A stretch of DNA of 64,000 nt from Catenulispora sp. GP43 (GTDB taxonomy: Bacteria > Actinomycetota > Actinomycetes > Streptomycetales > Catenulisporaceae). The DNA is taken from positions 123,492 through 187,491 of the forward strand of contig NZ_JBGCCT010000019.1 in NCBI RefSeq assembly GCF_041260665.1, written 5' to 3'. This document shows positions 1 to 11,379 of the stretch, piece by piece (position 1 is the stretch's first letter; each line of letters begins with the position of its first letter). The notes under the pieces are model-generated. The model ran no database searches and had not been told where the DNA came from. It saw only the letters and a list, made by a program, of their open reading frames with translations. Made by a program: the position numbers and the translations under genes.

Positions 1-557
1 CCGGCAACGTCCGGTTCGCGGTCGCCGATGTCCACGCCCTGGACTTCCCGGACGACACCTTCGACGTCGTACACGCCCACCAGGTGCTGCAGCATGTCGC
101 CGATCCGGTGCTGGCGCTGAAGGAGATGCGGCGGGTCTGCAAGCCCGGCGGGATCGTCGCGGCGCGCGACGGCGACTACGGCGGCTTCCGCTGGTTCCCG
201 GAGGTCCCGGCGCTGGATGAGTGGCTGCGGCTGTATCAGGCCTTGGCGACGTCCAACAGCGGCCACCCGGACGCCGGGCGCCGGCTGCGTAGTTGGGCGC
301 TGGCCGCCGGGTTCCCGGAGGATGCCGTGACAGCCGGCGCGTCGTCTTGGGTGTTCGCCGACCCGGCGGACCGCCGGTGGTGGGCCGAGCTGTGGGCCGA
401 TCGCACCACCAAGTCCTCGACCGCCGCGCAGTACGTCGAGAAGGGCTTCGCATACCTCGAGGACCTGGACGCCGTCGCGGCCGGCTGGCGCGCGTGGGCC
501 GGTGCCGAGGACGGGTGGTTCAACGTCGTTCACGGCGAGATCATCTGCGTGGCCTGA
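1..557 (+). CDS. Class I SAM-dependent methyltransferase, C-terminal part
   Basis: The gene is open from the left edge of the window, so the start and SAM-binding motif I are missing. The visible part, read from base 3, begins with the motif II/III region of a Methyltransf_11/25-type fold (VADVHALDFPDDTFDVVHA, then QHVADPVLALKEMRRVCKPGG), in which the acidic residue and the post-motif 'LKPGG' loop are typical. The methyl acceptor cannot be deduced. The C-terminal half is rich in Trp and Ala, as in UbiE/MenG-like actinobacterial methyltransferases of unknown substrate. A strong hairpin follows about 95 bases after the stop. Family assignment is firm; function is open. Confidence 0.85.
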   Translation, partial: GNVRFAVADVHALDFPDDTFDVVHAHQVLQHVADPVLALKEMRRVCKPGGIVAARDGDYGGFRWFPEVPALDEWLRLYQALATSNSGHPDAGRRLRSWALAAGFPEDAVTAGASSWVFADPADRRWWAELWADRTTKSSTAAQYVEKGFAYLEDLDAVAAGWRAWAGAEDGWFNVVHGEIICVA

Positions 558-651
558 TATACCCGGAATAGCCTTCCGCGCAGGCCAATACGCCGACCGA
601 CGGCGTTATTCGGGGGCCGAACCATTCGGTGTCCCGATATTTCCGACCGCA

Positions 652-684
652 GCCCGGTCCTCTCGCATGTCGAGAGGGCCGGGC
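652..684 (+). terminator. Rho-independent-type hairpin after the methyltransferase gene
   Basis: Two 14-base arms (GCCCGGTCCTCTCG and CGAGAGGGCCGGGC) pair with one G-U wobble around a 5-base loop. A short T-run follows about 30 bases later rather than immediately, as is common in high-GC actinobacteria. Confidence 0.75.
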
Positions 685-973
685 TGTGCGTGCACAATCA
701 GGGTTTTACCGCTATGGTTCCAGCCCATGGACCGCGCCGTGTTGCTGACGACCCGCGGCCACGTGGACTACTGCCGCGTGGCCAGCGCGCTGTGTCCGTT
801 TTCCTGAAAAGGGTTCTGACCTCCCCCGCCATCCGCATGCCGGTCTTTTAGTCGAAGGCTTTTGCATATAAGCGGTGTTTCCCGGGTACCGATCGGTCCG
901 AGAACCGCTCAGCGCCATGCCAAGTCCTTTCGACACGCATAAGCGTGCCCTGATACGGGAGCCACACGACGCC
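685..973 (+). promoter_or_regulatory. Leader region of the dipeptide importer operon
   Basis: This stretch holds no convincing gene. It contains an unusually AT-rich patch for this genome at 843-872, including TATAAG at 867-872 that could serve as a -10 element; no good -35 is visible 16-18 bases upstream. If used, transcription would start near 879 and give a leader of about 95 bases. A GGGAG at about 957-961 is the likely ribosome binding site for the ATG at 974. Confidence 0.3.
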
Positions 974-1954
974 ATGGGCCCTTTCCTGCTGCGCAGGATC
1001 GTCAACTATCTGGTTCTGATCACTCTGGCGACGTGCCTGGGCTACCTGCTCGCGGCCTCCAGCCTCCAGCCCCGCGAGTACTTCGCGCAGCGCCAGCCGC
1101 CGCCTCCCGCGGCGTCGGTGAACGCCACGCTCAACGAGCTGAACCTGAACGACAAGACACCGATCCTGGACCGGTTCGGACACTGGGCCGAGGGCGTGGT
1201 GACCGGCGACTTGGGCAAGACCATCGACGACACCTCGGTGTCCACCGAGATGGGACGCCGGGTCGGGGTGACGCTGCGGCTGGTGCTGGTCGGCACGATC
1301 ACCGGCGCGCTGGTCGGCGTCGCGCTCGGGTTCATCGGCGCCATCAGACAGTACCGACCATCGGACCACGCCATCACGTTCCTGTCTTTCCTGGTGCTGT
1401 CCACGCCGGTGTTCCTGCTGGCGGTCCTGCTGAAGATCGGCACCGTGAAGATCAACCAGGCCGCCGGCACCACGCTGCTGCCGTACACCAACGAGACGAC
1501 GCCGGGACTGGCCGGAGGATGGCTGCGGCATCTGGTCGACCGCGGACAGCACCTGGTCGTGCCGACGCTGTCGCTGATGCTCGGGCAGGCCGCGCTGTTC
1601 AGCCGGTATCAGCGCTCGGCGATGCTCGACGTGCTCGGCGCGGACTACATCCGCACCGCGCGCGCCACCGGCATGCGGCGCGGCCCGGCGCTGGTCAAGC
1701 ACGGGCTTCGCACCGCCCTGATACCTATGGCCACGCTTTTCGCCTACCAGATGGGCATGCTGCTGACCGGGGTCACGTTCACCGAGAAGATCTTCGGCTG
1801 GCACGGGATGGGTGAGTGGTTCGTGGACTCCATCGGGCGTCAGGACGTGAACTCGGTGGCCGCGATGGTGCTGTTCACCGCGGTTCTGATCCTGATAGCC
1901 GGGCTGCTCTCGGACGTGGCGCACGCGCTGCTGGACCCGCGGGTGCGTGTCTGA
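974..1954 (+). CDS. Dipeptide/oligopeptide ABC transporter permease, DppB/OppB type
   Basis: This is the first inner-membrane subunit of a peptide-type importer. The 326-residue product starts with the typical N-terminal [14 protein letters not shown] membrane segment, has a periplasmic loop after TM1, and carries the EAA loop around residues 215-245 ([16 protein letters not shown]) that contacts the ATPase. I chose ATG 974 over in-frame starts at 875 and 917 because DppB proteins begin just before TM1 and a GGGAG lies 12 bases upstream. Its stop overlaps the next start (TGATG), indicating translational coupling with the second permease. The substrate could be di- or oligopeptides, or nickel or sugars, since family members vary. 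Confidence 0.9.
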   Translation: MGPFLLRRIVNYLVLITLATCLGYLLAASSLQPREYFAQRQPPPPAASVNATLNELNLNDKTPILDRFGHWAEGVVTGDLGKTIDDTSVSTEMGRRVGVTLRLVLVGTITGALVGVALGFIGAIRQYRPSDHAITFLSFLVLSTPVFLLAVLLKIGTVKINQAAGTTLLPYTNETTPGLAGGWLRHLVDRGQHLVVPTLSLMLGQAALFSRYQRSAMLDVLGADYIRTARATGMRRGPALVKHGLRTALIPMATLFAYQMGMLLTGVTFTEKIFGWHGMGEWFVDSIGRQDVNSVAAMVLFTAVLILIAGLLSDVAHALLDPRVRV

Positions 1955-2918
1955 TGGCCGCCGGGATGGAGCTCGTGATCGCCGAGGAGGACGCGGCGCG
2001 TCCGGCCGAGCCGGAGGCGCTGAGCCGGGGCCGGATCGTGCTGCGCAGGTTCCTGCGGCGAAAGCTGGCGGTGGCCGGGCTGGTGATCCTGGTGCTGATG
2101 TTCGCGCTGGCGTTCATCGGGCCGTATCTGAGTTCGTGGAACTACAAGGACCAGGACTACAGCAACTTCCTGACCGGGCCGTCGGCCACGCACTGGTTCG
2201 GCACCACGCAGATCGGCTCGGACGTGTACGCGCAGACGTTGCGCGGTCTGCAGAAGTCGCTGATCATCGGGCTTCTGGCGGCGGTGCTGTCGACCGGGCT
2301 GGCCGGGATCGTGGGCGCCACCGCCGGGTACTTCGGCGGCTGGACCGACAGGGTCCTGATGTGGTTCGTGGACCTGCTGCTGGTGCTGCCCTCGTTCCTG
2401 ATCCTGGCGATCACCTCGCCGCTGTTCCACGGCCGGACCTGGCTGCTGTTCGTGGTGCTGCTGGCGGCGTTCAACTGGATGGTGACCGCGCGCATGGTGC
2501 GGGGCCTGGCGCGCTCGCTGCGGGAGCGGGAGTTCGTCACGGCCGCCGAGGTCATGGGGGTGCACCCGCTGCGCATCATCACCCGGCACCTGCTGCCGAA
2601 CATGGCCTCGCTGCTGATCATCGACGCCACGTTGAACGTCGGCGGGACCATCATCGCCGAGACCTCGCTGAGCTACTTCGGTTTCGGCGTGCAGCCCCCG
2701 GACGTGTCGCTGGGCACGATCATCGCCGACGGCACCGATTCGGCCCTGAACTTCCCGTGGCTGTTCTACCCGGCGGGCATCCTGCTGATCCTGACGGTGA
2801 TGGCGGTGGCGTTCGTGGGCGACGGCCTGCGCGACGCGATGGACGACACGGCCGGCACCGCCTCGGCCTCCACCTCGGCCGCGATGTCCGCCGCCGACCA
2901 GGCCTCGGAGGGTGCGGC

Positions 2919-2922
<4 letters not shown>
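1954..2922 (+). CDS. Dipeptide/oligopeptide ABC transporter permease, DppC/OppC type
   Basis: This is the second permease of the importer. The product of 322 residues has the OppC_N-type first helix after a cytoplasmic basic stretch ([13 protein letters not shown]), a large external loop with the conserved [16 protein letters not shown] segment, and an EAA loop ([20 protein letters not shown]) near residue 200 followed by the family signature [14 protein letters not shown]. The start ATG overlaps the DppB stop by one base, and the end overlaps the ATPase GTG start. The low-complexity Ala/Ser tail of about 25 residues is not part of the domain. Confidence 0.92.
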
Positions 2923-5096
<2,174 letters not shown>

Positions 5097-5145
5097 TCCG
5101 CCTCGGTCTGACAATCCCTCACCCTCACCTAAGGAGAACACCGCT

Positions 5146-6888
5146 GTGAGACGCAGTCCCCGTTCTTTGGTTCTGAGCACGGCCGCGGTGGCCGTGTTGG
5201 CGCTCGGCCTGGCCGCGTGCGGCGGTTCCTCGTCCGGCAAGTCCGGCTCCGGCGGCAGCGGCGCCCCGGCGAAGAACATCAACACCCAGCCGGGCAACGA
5301 CATCAACCCGCAGCCGCGCGAGAAGATCGCCGACGGCGGGACGCTGCGCTGGCCGGAGGCGGCGATCTCGGACCAGCTGAACTACAACGAGGTGGACGGC
5401 ACCGACGGCTCGGTGTCGGACATCATGGGCGCGGTCCTGGAGCAGCCGTTCTACGCCGACTCCAAGGGCGTGCCGCACAACAACAAGAACCTGGTCGCCT
5501 CCTACACGGTCACCCAGTCCCCGCAGCAGGTGGTGACGCTGGAGATCAACCCGCAGGCGGTGTGGCTGGACGGCACGCCGGTGACCGAGGCCGACTTCGA
5601 GGCACAGTGGAAGGCGCTGAACGGCACGAACCAGGCGTTCCAGGTCTCCGGCACGGTCGGCTACGACCAGATCGCCAGCATCAAGGCCGGCAGCAGCCCG
5701 AAGGAGGCGATCATCACCTTCACCAAGCCCTACAGCGAGTGGCAGGGCTTGTTCTCGCCGCTGTACCCGGCGGCGACCAACAGCGACCCGAAGAAGTTCG
5801 TGAGCGACTTCAAGGACGCGATCCCGACCAGCGACGGCCCCTTCAAGCTGGGCTCGATCGACCAGACCGCCAAGACGCTGACGCTGGTGCGCAACGACAA
5901 GTGGTGGGGTGACAAGGCCAAGCTGGACAAGATCGTGTTCATGTCGATCGACTCCGACGCGCAGAGCGGCGCGCTGGCCAACAACGAGGTCGACCTGCAG
6001 TACGGCATCGGCGCACACGTGGCGTACTACGCGCAGGTGAAGAACCTGCCGAACGTGACGGTGCACAAGGCGGCCGGCCCGGTCTGGGCGAACCTGACGT
6101 TCAACGGCGCCGGCACCGGCCCGCTGTCGGACGTCAAGGTCCGCAACGCGGTGACCATCGGCATCAACCGCAAGCAGATCGACACCGCGATCGTCGGCCC
6201 GCTGGGGGTGAGCACCGACCCGCTGGACAACCACGTGCTGCTCACCAACCAGCAGGGCTACCAGGACAACTCCGGCGACCTCGGCACGCAGGACGTGGCG
6301 CGCGCCAAGAGCCTGCTGGACCAGGCCGGCTGGACGAGCACCGACGGCGGCAAGACCCGGACGAAGGACGGCAAGACGCTGAACCTGAAGTTCGTGATCT
6401 CCTCCACGAACGACACGTCCAAGCAGCTGGCGGAGATCGTGCAGAACCAGCTGGCGGCGGTCGGCATCCAGATCACGATCGTCCCGGTCCCGGGTTCGGA
6501 CTACTACACGAAGTACGTGAACACCGGCGACTTCGACATCGCCCCGGTGACTCTCGGCGGCAACGCCTACCCGATCAGCACGGCGCAGCCGGTGTTCGCC
6601 AACCCGACGACCGCCCCGGACGGCTCGCTGAACATCCAGCAGAACTACGGCCGGATCGGCAGCAGCGACATCGACGACCTGTTCACGAAGGCGCTGAGCA
6701 CGATGGACCGCACCCAGACCATCGCGTACGCGAACCAGGCGGACGCGGCGATTTGGAAGCTGGACACGATTGTGCCGTTGTATCAGCGTCCGCAGATTGT
6801 GGCGACGAACTCGAAGTTGGCGAACTATGGTGCGCCGGGGGTTCAGGACACGGTTTACGAGAATCTGGGGTTTGTGAGCGGGAGCTAG
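5146..6888 (+). CDS. Extracellular solute-binding lipoprotein, family 5
   Basis: This is the periplasm-equivalent binding protein of the importer just upstream. The 580-residue precursor has a lipoprotein signal peptide with lipobox LAAC (lipidated Cys25) followed by a Gly/Ser tether, and a SBP_bac_5 body with the conserved early pattern of ligand-binding proteins (DGGTLRWPE, LDGTPVTEADFEAQWKAL, TSDGPFKLGSID). GTG 5146 is supported by a strong AAGGAG at 5131-5136. Ligand specificity, probably peptide, cannot be read from the sequence. It is the last gene of the operon and is followed by a perfect hairpin. Confidence 0.93.
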   Translation: MRRSPRSLVLSTAAVAVLALGLAACGGSSSGKSGSGGSGAPAKNINTQPGNDINPQPREKIADGGTLRWPEAAISDQLNYNEVDGTDGSVSDIMGAVLEQPFYADSKGVPHNNKNLVASYTVTQSPQQVVTLEINPQAVWLDGTPVTEADFEAQWKALNGTNQAFQVSGTVGYDQIASIKAGSSPKEAIITFTKPYSEWQGLFSPLYPAATNSDPKKFVSDFKDAIPTSDGPFKLGSIDQTAKTLTLVRNDKWWGDKAKLDKIVFMSIDSDAQSGALANNEVDLQYGIGAHVAYYAQVKNLPNVTVHKAAGPVWANLTFNGAGTGPLSDVKVRNAVTIGINRKQIDTAIVGPLGVSTDPLDNHVLLTNQQGYQDNSGDLGTQDVARAKSLLDQAGWTSTDGGKTRTKDGKTLNLKFVISSTNDTSKQLAEIVQNQLAAVGIQITIVPVPGSDYYTKYVNTGDFDIAPVTLGGNAYPISTAQPVFANPTTAPDGSLNIQQNYGRIGSSDIDDLFTKALSTMDRTQTIAYANQADAAIWKLDTIVPLYQRPQIVATNSKLANYGAPGVQDTVYENLGFVSGS

Positions 6889-6954
6889 GTGCGGGTCGGT
6901 GCCTGATCCTTCTCCCCGAGGTAGAAGCAGGCGCTGAAAGGCAGTCGCCGTAAG

Positions 6955-6984
6955 GGGCCGCCGGGTTTTCGAACCCGGCGGCCC
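6955..6984. terminator. Perfect hairpin between convergent operons
   Basis: Arms of 13 bases (GGGCCGCCGGGTT and its exact complement) flank a TTCG tetraloop. It stands 66 bases after the importer operon and 7 bases beyond the stop of the convergent ATP-grasp gene, so it can serve both directions. Confidence 0.88.
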
Positions 6985-6991
6985 GTCCGCG

Positions 6992-7765
6992 TCAGGCGTC
7001 CGGGAACGGCGGGTCCAGGAACGGCAGGTCGGCGTGCCGGACGGCGTCGCGGGGGCCGGCCGCGGCGATGACCACATCCAGGACGCGGTCGGGGTCGGCG
7101 GCGTAGCTGTGCGCGAACCAGGCCATGTTCGCCTCCACCACGGCCCAGTGTTCGGTGCCGGTGTCCGGGTCGGAGATGAGGCCGATGTCCATGACCACCG
7201 CCGATGGGAGCAGGTCTGTGACCTGGTGGGCGACCCGGGCTCCGAACGTCGCGGCCGCGGCGGTGGCGGGCGCGACGTCCAGGCCGCCGAAGCGGGCGTA
7301 GCGGCTGGCGGTGTGCACCAGGCCGTCGAGGAGGAAGAGGCGGTGTTCCTCGGCGAAGGTGACGACCTCCGATACCTGCACGACGGTGTGCGGCGGGAGG
7401 CGGGGCAGGCGGGTGCCGTCAGTGAAGACACCCGCGTCGAAGGACTTGTCGGTGGGTGGTTTGGCGAAGAACGGCCGGCTCAGGTGCCGGGCCTCGGCGG
7501 CGGTCATGGCCTGGACGCGGCGTCCGAGCAGGTCCGGCGGCAGCGACTGCAGGAAGTCGTCCGGTGGGACGAGCAGGCCGACGCCCAGTGCCGCAGCGAC
7601 CTTCGCGCCGAACAGCGGACCGCCGTAGTACGCGGCCCGCGCGCCGGCCGGTGCTTGGTCGGCGGCGAGCACGCGCAGGCTGCGGGCGCGTGCCGCGTCG
7701 GCGAGTAGTTCGGAAGTCGAGGTCTGCTGCGGCGACAGGGCCAGTGCGGTGATTGGTGCGGCCAT
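6992..7765 (-). CDS. ATP-grasp domain protein, R2K/DUF4343-like
   Basis: The product has 257 residues. Its C-terminal half carries ATP-grasp hallmarks: an acidic metal-binding series (VVMDIGLISD) and a final WAVVEANMAWFAHSYAADP motif, with Glu and Asn positioned to bind Mg-ATP. This resembles the R2K ATP-grasp clade, whose members are small carboxylate-amine/thiol ligases or peptide/protein modifiers. The start may be ATG 7765 or GTG 7771; the latter would overlap the upstream methyltransferase stop as GTGA. The pairing with a small-molecule methyltransferase suggests a two-gene modification unit, but no precursor peptide gene is visible nearby. The substrate is unknown. Confidence 0.75.
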   Translation of the reverse strand: MAAPITALALSPQQTSTSELLADAARARSLRVLAADQAPAGARAAYYGGPLFGAKVAAALGVGLLVPPDDFLQSLPPDLLGRRVQAMTAAEARHLSRPFFAKPPTDKSFDAGVFTDGTRLPRLPPHTVVQVSEVVTFAEEHRLFLLDGLVHTASRYARFGGLDVAPATAAAATFGARVAHQVTDLLPSAVVMDIGLISDPDTGTEHWAVVEANMAWFAHSYAADPDRVLDVVIAAAGPRDAVRHADLPFLDPPFPDA

Positions 7766-7767
7766 GG

Positions 7768-8511
7768 TCACCGATGATCCCGTCTGCGGGCGACGAACAC
7801 GAACTCCTTTCCCATCCGGTCCGGGGCTTCGCGTACGTCGACGACGTCGAACCCGCACTCGTCCAGGCCGGCCTGCACCTCTTCGCGTTCGCGGAAGCGC
7901 AGGGTGGACTGGGAGTTGACGATTTCGCCGTCGGGGAAGTGGTAGGAGCTGCCGAAGGACACGTACGGCACGTCGACGCTGAGGAAGGCCCTGCGTTCCT
8001 GCACCGTGCCGATGCCGGGGACCTCGCGCACCACCGGCGCGGCATCGGCGGTCCATTCCTCCCATCCGCGCCGCTCGGGGCGGCGGGTTTCGAAGACGAA
8101 GTGGGCGCCGGGGTGCAGGGCGGCGGCGATGGCGTGCAGGGTGGCGATCCAGTCCTCGTCGGTGAGGAAGACCTGCGCGACGTTGCCGGTCATCAGCGCG
8201 AGGTCGGCGGCGGCCGATGGCAGGGCGGTGGCGTCGCCTTCGATCCAGGTGACGGCGTCGGCGTGGGGCTTGGTGCGGGCCACGGCCAGCGAGGCGGCGG
8301 CCGGGTCGACGCCGGTGACGCGGTAGCCGAGCGCGGCGAGCCGGACGGCGAGGCTGCCGGTGCCGCAGCCGACGTCCACGACCGACGCCGCGGCCGGGCC
8401 GGGGGTGAGCTCGGCGGCGATCGCGACGTAGGCGTCCAGGTCGGAGCGGTCGTCGTCGAAGGTGTCGTAGATCGCTGCGAGGCGGGGATGGGCGAAGATC
8501 GCATCGGGCAT
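7768..8511 (-). CDS. Class I SAM-dependent methyltransferase
   Basis: The 247-residue protein has motif I VVDVGCGTGSLAV near residues 44-56, the acidic end of strand 2 (GVDPAAASL), and motif II/IV region EGDATALPS...LALMTGNVAQVF. This is a Methyltransf_25-type small-molecule enzyme. ATG 8511 was chosen because it starts about 40 residues before motif I, as in the family; an upstream extension to 8577 would run into the divergent gene. It is co-directional and essentially contiguous with the ATP-grasp gene, so the two are probably one operon. The methyl acceptor is unknown. Confidence 0.88.
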   Translation of the reverse strand: MPDAIFAHPRLAAIYDTFDDDRSDLDAYVAIAAELTPGPAAASVVDVGCGTGSLAVRLAALGYRVTGVDPAAASLAVARTKPHADAVTWIEGDATALPSAAADLALMTGNVAQVFLTDEDWIATLHAIAAALHPGAHFVFETRRPERRGWEEWTADAAPVVREVPGIGTVQERRAFLSVDVPYVSFGSSYHFPDGEIVNSQSTLRFREREEVQAGLDECGFDVVDVREAPDRMGKEFVFVARRRDHR

Positions 8512-8555
8512 GACTGTGACGGTAGCCCCGGCGACCGGCTTGCGGGTGGGCCACA

Positions 8556-9221
8556 ATGATCGGCATGCCATCTTCACAGCCTGTCCCGCCGCCCCGCCCC
8601 GACCTGCCGCCCTTAGCCGAACTGGCGCTCCTGGACTCCCGGGTGCGCGACGAGGGCCAGTATGAATACCAGCGTGCCGCCGACGTGAGCTGGGACGACG
8701 TCTTCGCCAGCCACGCCCGCTTCAGCCAGTGCCTGCTGGCCGAGGTGACGCTGGTCGGCGGGGAGTGGAGCAAGACGACGTTCGCCGACGTGCGGATGGA
8801 GGACTCGCGCCTGCTGGGGCCGGACCTGTCGGCCTCGCACTGGCGCGACACCGAGCTGGTGCGCGGCATCGCCTCGGGGGTGCAGTGGCACGACGCCGAT
8901 ATCCGCCGCGTGCATTTCGACCAGGTGAAGCTGGACGCGGTGAACTTCCGCGGCGCGGCCCTGACCGACGTGGTCTTCACCGACTGCCTGCTGCGCGAGG
9001 CCGACTTCGGCGGCGCCAAGCTGACCCGGGTGCGTTTTCCCGGCTGCACCTTCGAGGAGGCCGACTTCAGCCGCGCCAAGCTCGCCGAGGTCGACCTGCG
9101 CGGCGCGCGCCTGCATTTCAAGGCCGGCCTGGACGCGTTGCGCGGCGCCACGATCGACGGCGGGCAGCTGGTCGAGCTGGCGCCGGCGATGGCGGCGCAT
9201 CTGGGTCTGAAGGTGGGGTGA
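8556..9221 (+). CDS. Pentapeptide-repeat protein
   Basis: From about residue 60 to 200 the 221-residue product shows A(D/N)(L/F)XX-like repeats, for example NFRGAALTDVVFTDCLLREADFGGAKL and EEADFSRAKLAEVDLRGARL. Such repeats form a right-handed quadrilateral beta helix; some family members mimic DNA and protect gyrase, but most have no known role. The chain is shorter and less regular than gyrase-protecting Qnr/MfpA proteins. ATG 8565 is an alternative start. The gene is divergent from the methyltransferase gene with about 45 bases between starts. Confidence 0.85.
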   Translation: MIGMPSSQPVPPPRPDLPPLAELALLDSRVRDEGQYEYQRAADVSWDDVFASHARFSQCLLAEVTLVGGEWSKTTFADVRMEDSRLLGPDLSASHWRDTELVRGIASGVQWHDADIRRVHFDQVKLDAVNFRGAALTDVVFTDCLLREADFGGAKLTRVRFPGCTFEEADFSRAKLAEVDLRGARLHFKAGLDALRGATIDGGQLVELAPAMAAHLGLKVG

Positions 9222-9303
9222 GGTAATCCACCTGACGCTGGTGCGATAGCGCGACAGGATGTTCGCTTGTTCACCGAGGAGTGACGAGCGAAAGGCAGTC
9301 CGT

Positions 9304-11361
9304 ATGCAGGATCGCGCGACGCAGCCGACGTCCGGGCCGGCTGTGCCGACCGGACCGATCGGACCGACCGTGCCGCTGACCGCTGAGCTGGTGGTGGACG
9401 CGGCCGCGGCGGTGGCGCCGGTCGTCTCGCCGGACGGGCGCCTGGTCGTCTGGTCGGTGGTCGCGAACGGCGGAGAGGACGGGCGTTCGCATGGGTCCAT
9501 CTGGGTCGCCGCCGCCGACGGCAGCACGTCGGCGCGCAGGCTGACCGATGGCGGGGCCATGGAGCTCGCGCCGAAGTGGGCGCCGGATTCGGCCTCTGTC
9601 TTCTTCACCTCTGACTGCGCAGAGCAGGGCGTTGCCCAACTTCAGCGGGTCCGGCTGGACGCCGGCGGGGGTGGCAGCGAGGGTGGCGGCGAGGTTGAGG
9701 CCTTGACCAGGTGGCGTGGCGGCATCTCCGACCACTGTCCGCTCTCCGACGGCCGTACGGTCGCCGTGCTCGTTGAGGATGAAGGCCGGGAAGCAGAGGG
9801 CGATGACGTCAAGGTCTGGGGCCGGCACCTTCCGGTGACCCGGTTGCGGTTGCTTGACGTTCAGACCGGTGTGTTGCGCACTGTCGACGGGCTCGGCGAC
9901 CGGCATGTGGTCGGGCTGGCTCAGCGTCCGGATAGTGGTGCGCTGGCGGTGCTGAGCTGGTCCACGCCTGAGATCGATCCCGGGGTGCTGACGGCGGAAC
10001 TGCATGTGGTCGGCCTGGGGTCGGCGGCGGTGCAGGATCTGGGTCCGGTCGGGGCCGAGGCTCAGTCGCCGGTCTGGTGGAAGCACGACGGGATCTGGCA
10101 TCTGGCTCATCTGGCGGTGTCCCCCGTGCACCTGATCGGCGGGCTCGCGGTGATGGATACCGGCCTGCCGGTGAACGGCGCAGCGGCGAGCGGCAGGCAG
10201 GCGAGCGGCGGGCAGGCAATCAACCCGGCTGCCGAACACCGCGACCTCACCGCCGGCATGTCCGTCTGCCCGACCGAGCTGGCGCAGGTCGCGGACGGCC
10301 CGCCGCTCGCGCTGTTCGCCGACGGGCTCGACACCGCGCTGTACCGCCTCGACCCGCAGTCCCTGCGCTTCCATCGGCTGTCCTGCACGCCCGGCACCCT
10401 CTCCGCGCTCACCGCGAGCCGCTCCGGGGAAACCTGCGCCGTGCTGGCCAGTACGGCGTACGAGCCCGAGAACGTCCACGCCGGACCCGCCGGACCCGCC
10501 GGACCCGCCGAAGCCGCCGGCGCAGCCCTGGTCCGGCTCAGCGACACCAGGCCCGAGCTGCGCGCGGTCCGCTGGGGTGTCCAGGAGCGGCTCGGCTACC
10601 GGGCGTCGGACGGAACCGCGTTGGACGGCCTGCTGATCCTGCCGGTCGGCCGGGGTCGGGACGAGGGGCCGTTCCCGATGGTCACCATGGTGCATGGCGG
10701 CCCCTACTTCCGTTATGCCGACGAGTTCAACCTCAATCCGATGGACTCCGGGCAGTGGCTCGCGACCGCCGGCTACGCGGTCTTCCTGCCCAACCCGCGA
10801 GGCGGTTCCGGACACGGCCACGAGTTCGCCGCCACGGCTGCGGGCGCGGTCGGCGGTGCGGAGTGGACTGACATCCTCGGCGGGATCGACCTGCTGATCG
10901 CGCAGGGGGTCGCCGATCCCGAGCGTCTGGCGATCTCCGGGTGGAGCCACGGCGGCTTCATGGCGGCCTGGGCGATAGGCCACACCGACCGGTTCAAGGC
11001 CGCGGTGATGGGCGCCGGGATCAGCGACTGGGGCGTGCAGGCCGGGACCGGCGAGTGGGGGATCCTCGACGCGGCGCTCGGTGGCAGCACCGGGTGGGAG
11101 GGCCCGGGACCCCATGTCCACGACCGGCACAGTCCGATCTCCTACGCCTCCCGGATCCGTACCCCGGTGCTGATCCTGCATGGGGAGGAGGACACCAACG
11201 TTCCGCTCGGCCAGGCGATCCACTTCCACCGTGCGCTGCGCCACTTCGGGGTCGAGCACGAGTTGGTGGTGTATCCCCGCGAGGGCCATTGGCTTCGCGA
11301 GCGTGCCCATCAGCTCGACGTCCTTCGGCGGATCCGTGCCTGGTACGACCGCTGGTTGTAG
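9304..11361 (+). CDS. S9 family prolyl-oligopeptidase-like serine peptidase
   Basis: This is a cytoplasmic peptidase of 685 residues with no signal peptide. An N-terminal beta-propeller region (to about residue 410) precedes an alpha/beta-hydrolase peptidase domain. The catalytic triad is visible: Ser548 in GWSHGG, Asp630 in HGEEDTNVP and His662 in EGHW. The pattern matches the S9C acylaminoacyl-peptidase/dipeptidyl-peptidase group, which removes residues from short peptides. The propeller holds two low-complexity inserts (ASGRQASGGQA and a GPA-rich run). ATG 9304 has an AAAGG about 10 bases upstream and begins near the usual distance from the propeller. Stop and convergent GNAT stop are only 18 bases apart. 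Confidence 0.92.
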   Translation: MQDRATQPTSGPAVPTGPIGPTVPLTAELVVDAAAAVAPVVSPDGRLVVWSVVANGGEDGRSHGSIWVAAADGSTSARRLTDGGAMELAPKWAPDSASVFFTSDCAEQGVAQLQRVRLDAGGGGSEGGGEVEALTRWRGGISDHCPLSDGRTVAVLVEDEGREAEGDDVKVWGRHLPVTRLRLLDVQTGVLRTVDGLGDRHVVGLAQRPDSGALAVLSWSTPEIDPGVLTAELHVVGLGSAAVQDLGPVGAEAQSPVWWKHDGIWHLAHLAVSPVHLIGGLAVMDTGLPVNGAAASGRQASGGQAINPAAEHRDLTAGMSVCPTELAQVADGPPLALFADGLDTALYRLDPQSLRFHRLSCTPGTLSALTASRSGETCAVLASTAYEPENVHAGPAGPAGPAEAAGAALVRLSDTRPELRAVRWGVQERLGYRASDGTALDGLLILPVGRGRDEGPFPMVTMVHGGPYFRYADEFNLNPMDSGQWLATAGYAVFLPNPRGGSGHGHEFAATAAGAVGGAEWTDILGGIDLLIAQGVADPERLAISGWSHGGFMAAWAIGHTDRFKAAVMGAGISDWGVQAGTGEWGILDAALGGSTGWEGPGPHVHDRHSPISYASRIRTPVLILHGEEDTNVPLGQAIHFHRALRHFGVEHELVVYPREGHWLRERAHQLDVLRRIRAWYDRWL

Positions 11362-11379
11362 GCGGTGCGGCCCTGGGGC

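Noticed and set aside
875-973. An N-terminally extended DppB start at 875 or 917
   Set aside because: The extra 19-33 residues are not family-like and would precede a normal first membrane helix; ATG 974 has a plausible GGGAG.
5125-7431. A 768-codon minus-strand open frame across the binding-protein gene and the terminator
   Set aside because: It crosses a perfect terminator and is antisense to a clear lipoprotein gene. Only the 6992-7765 frame, read differently, is real.
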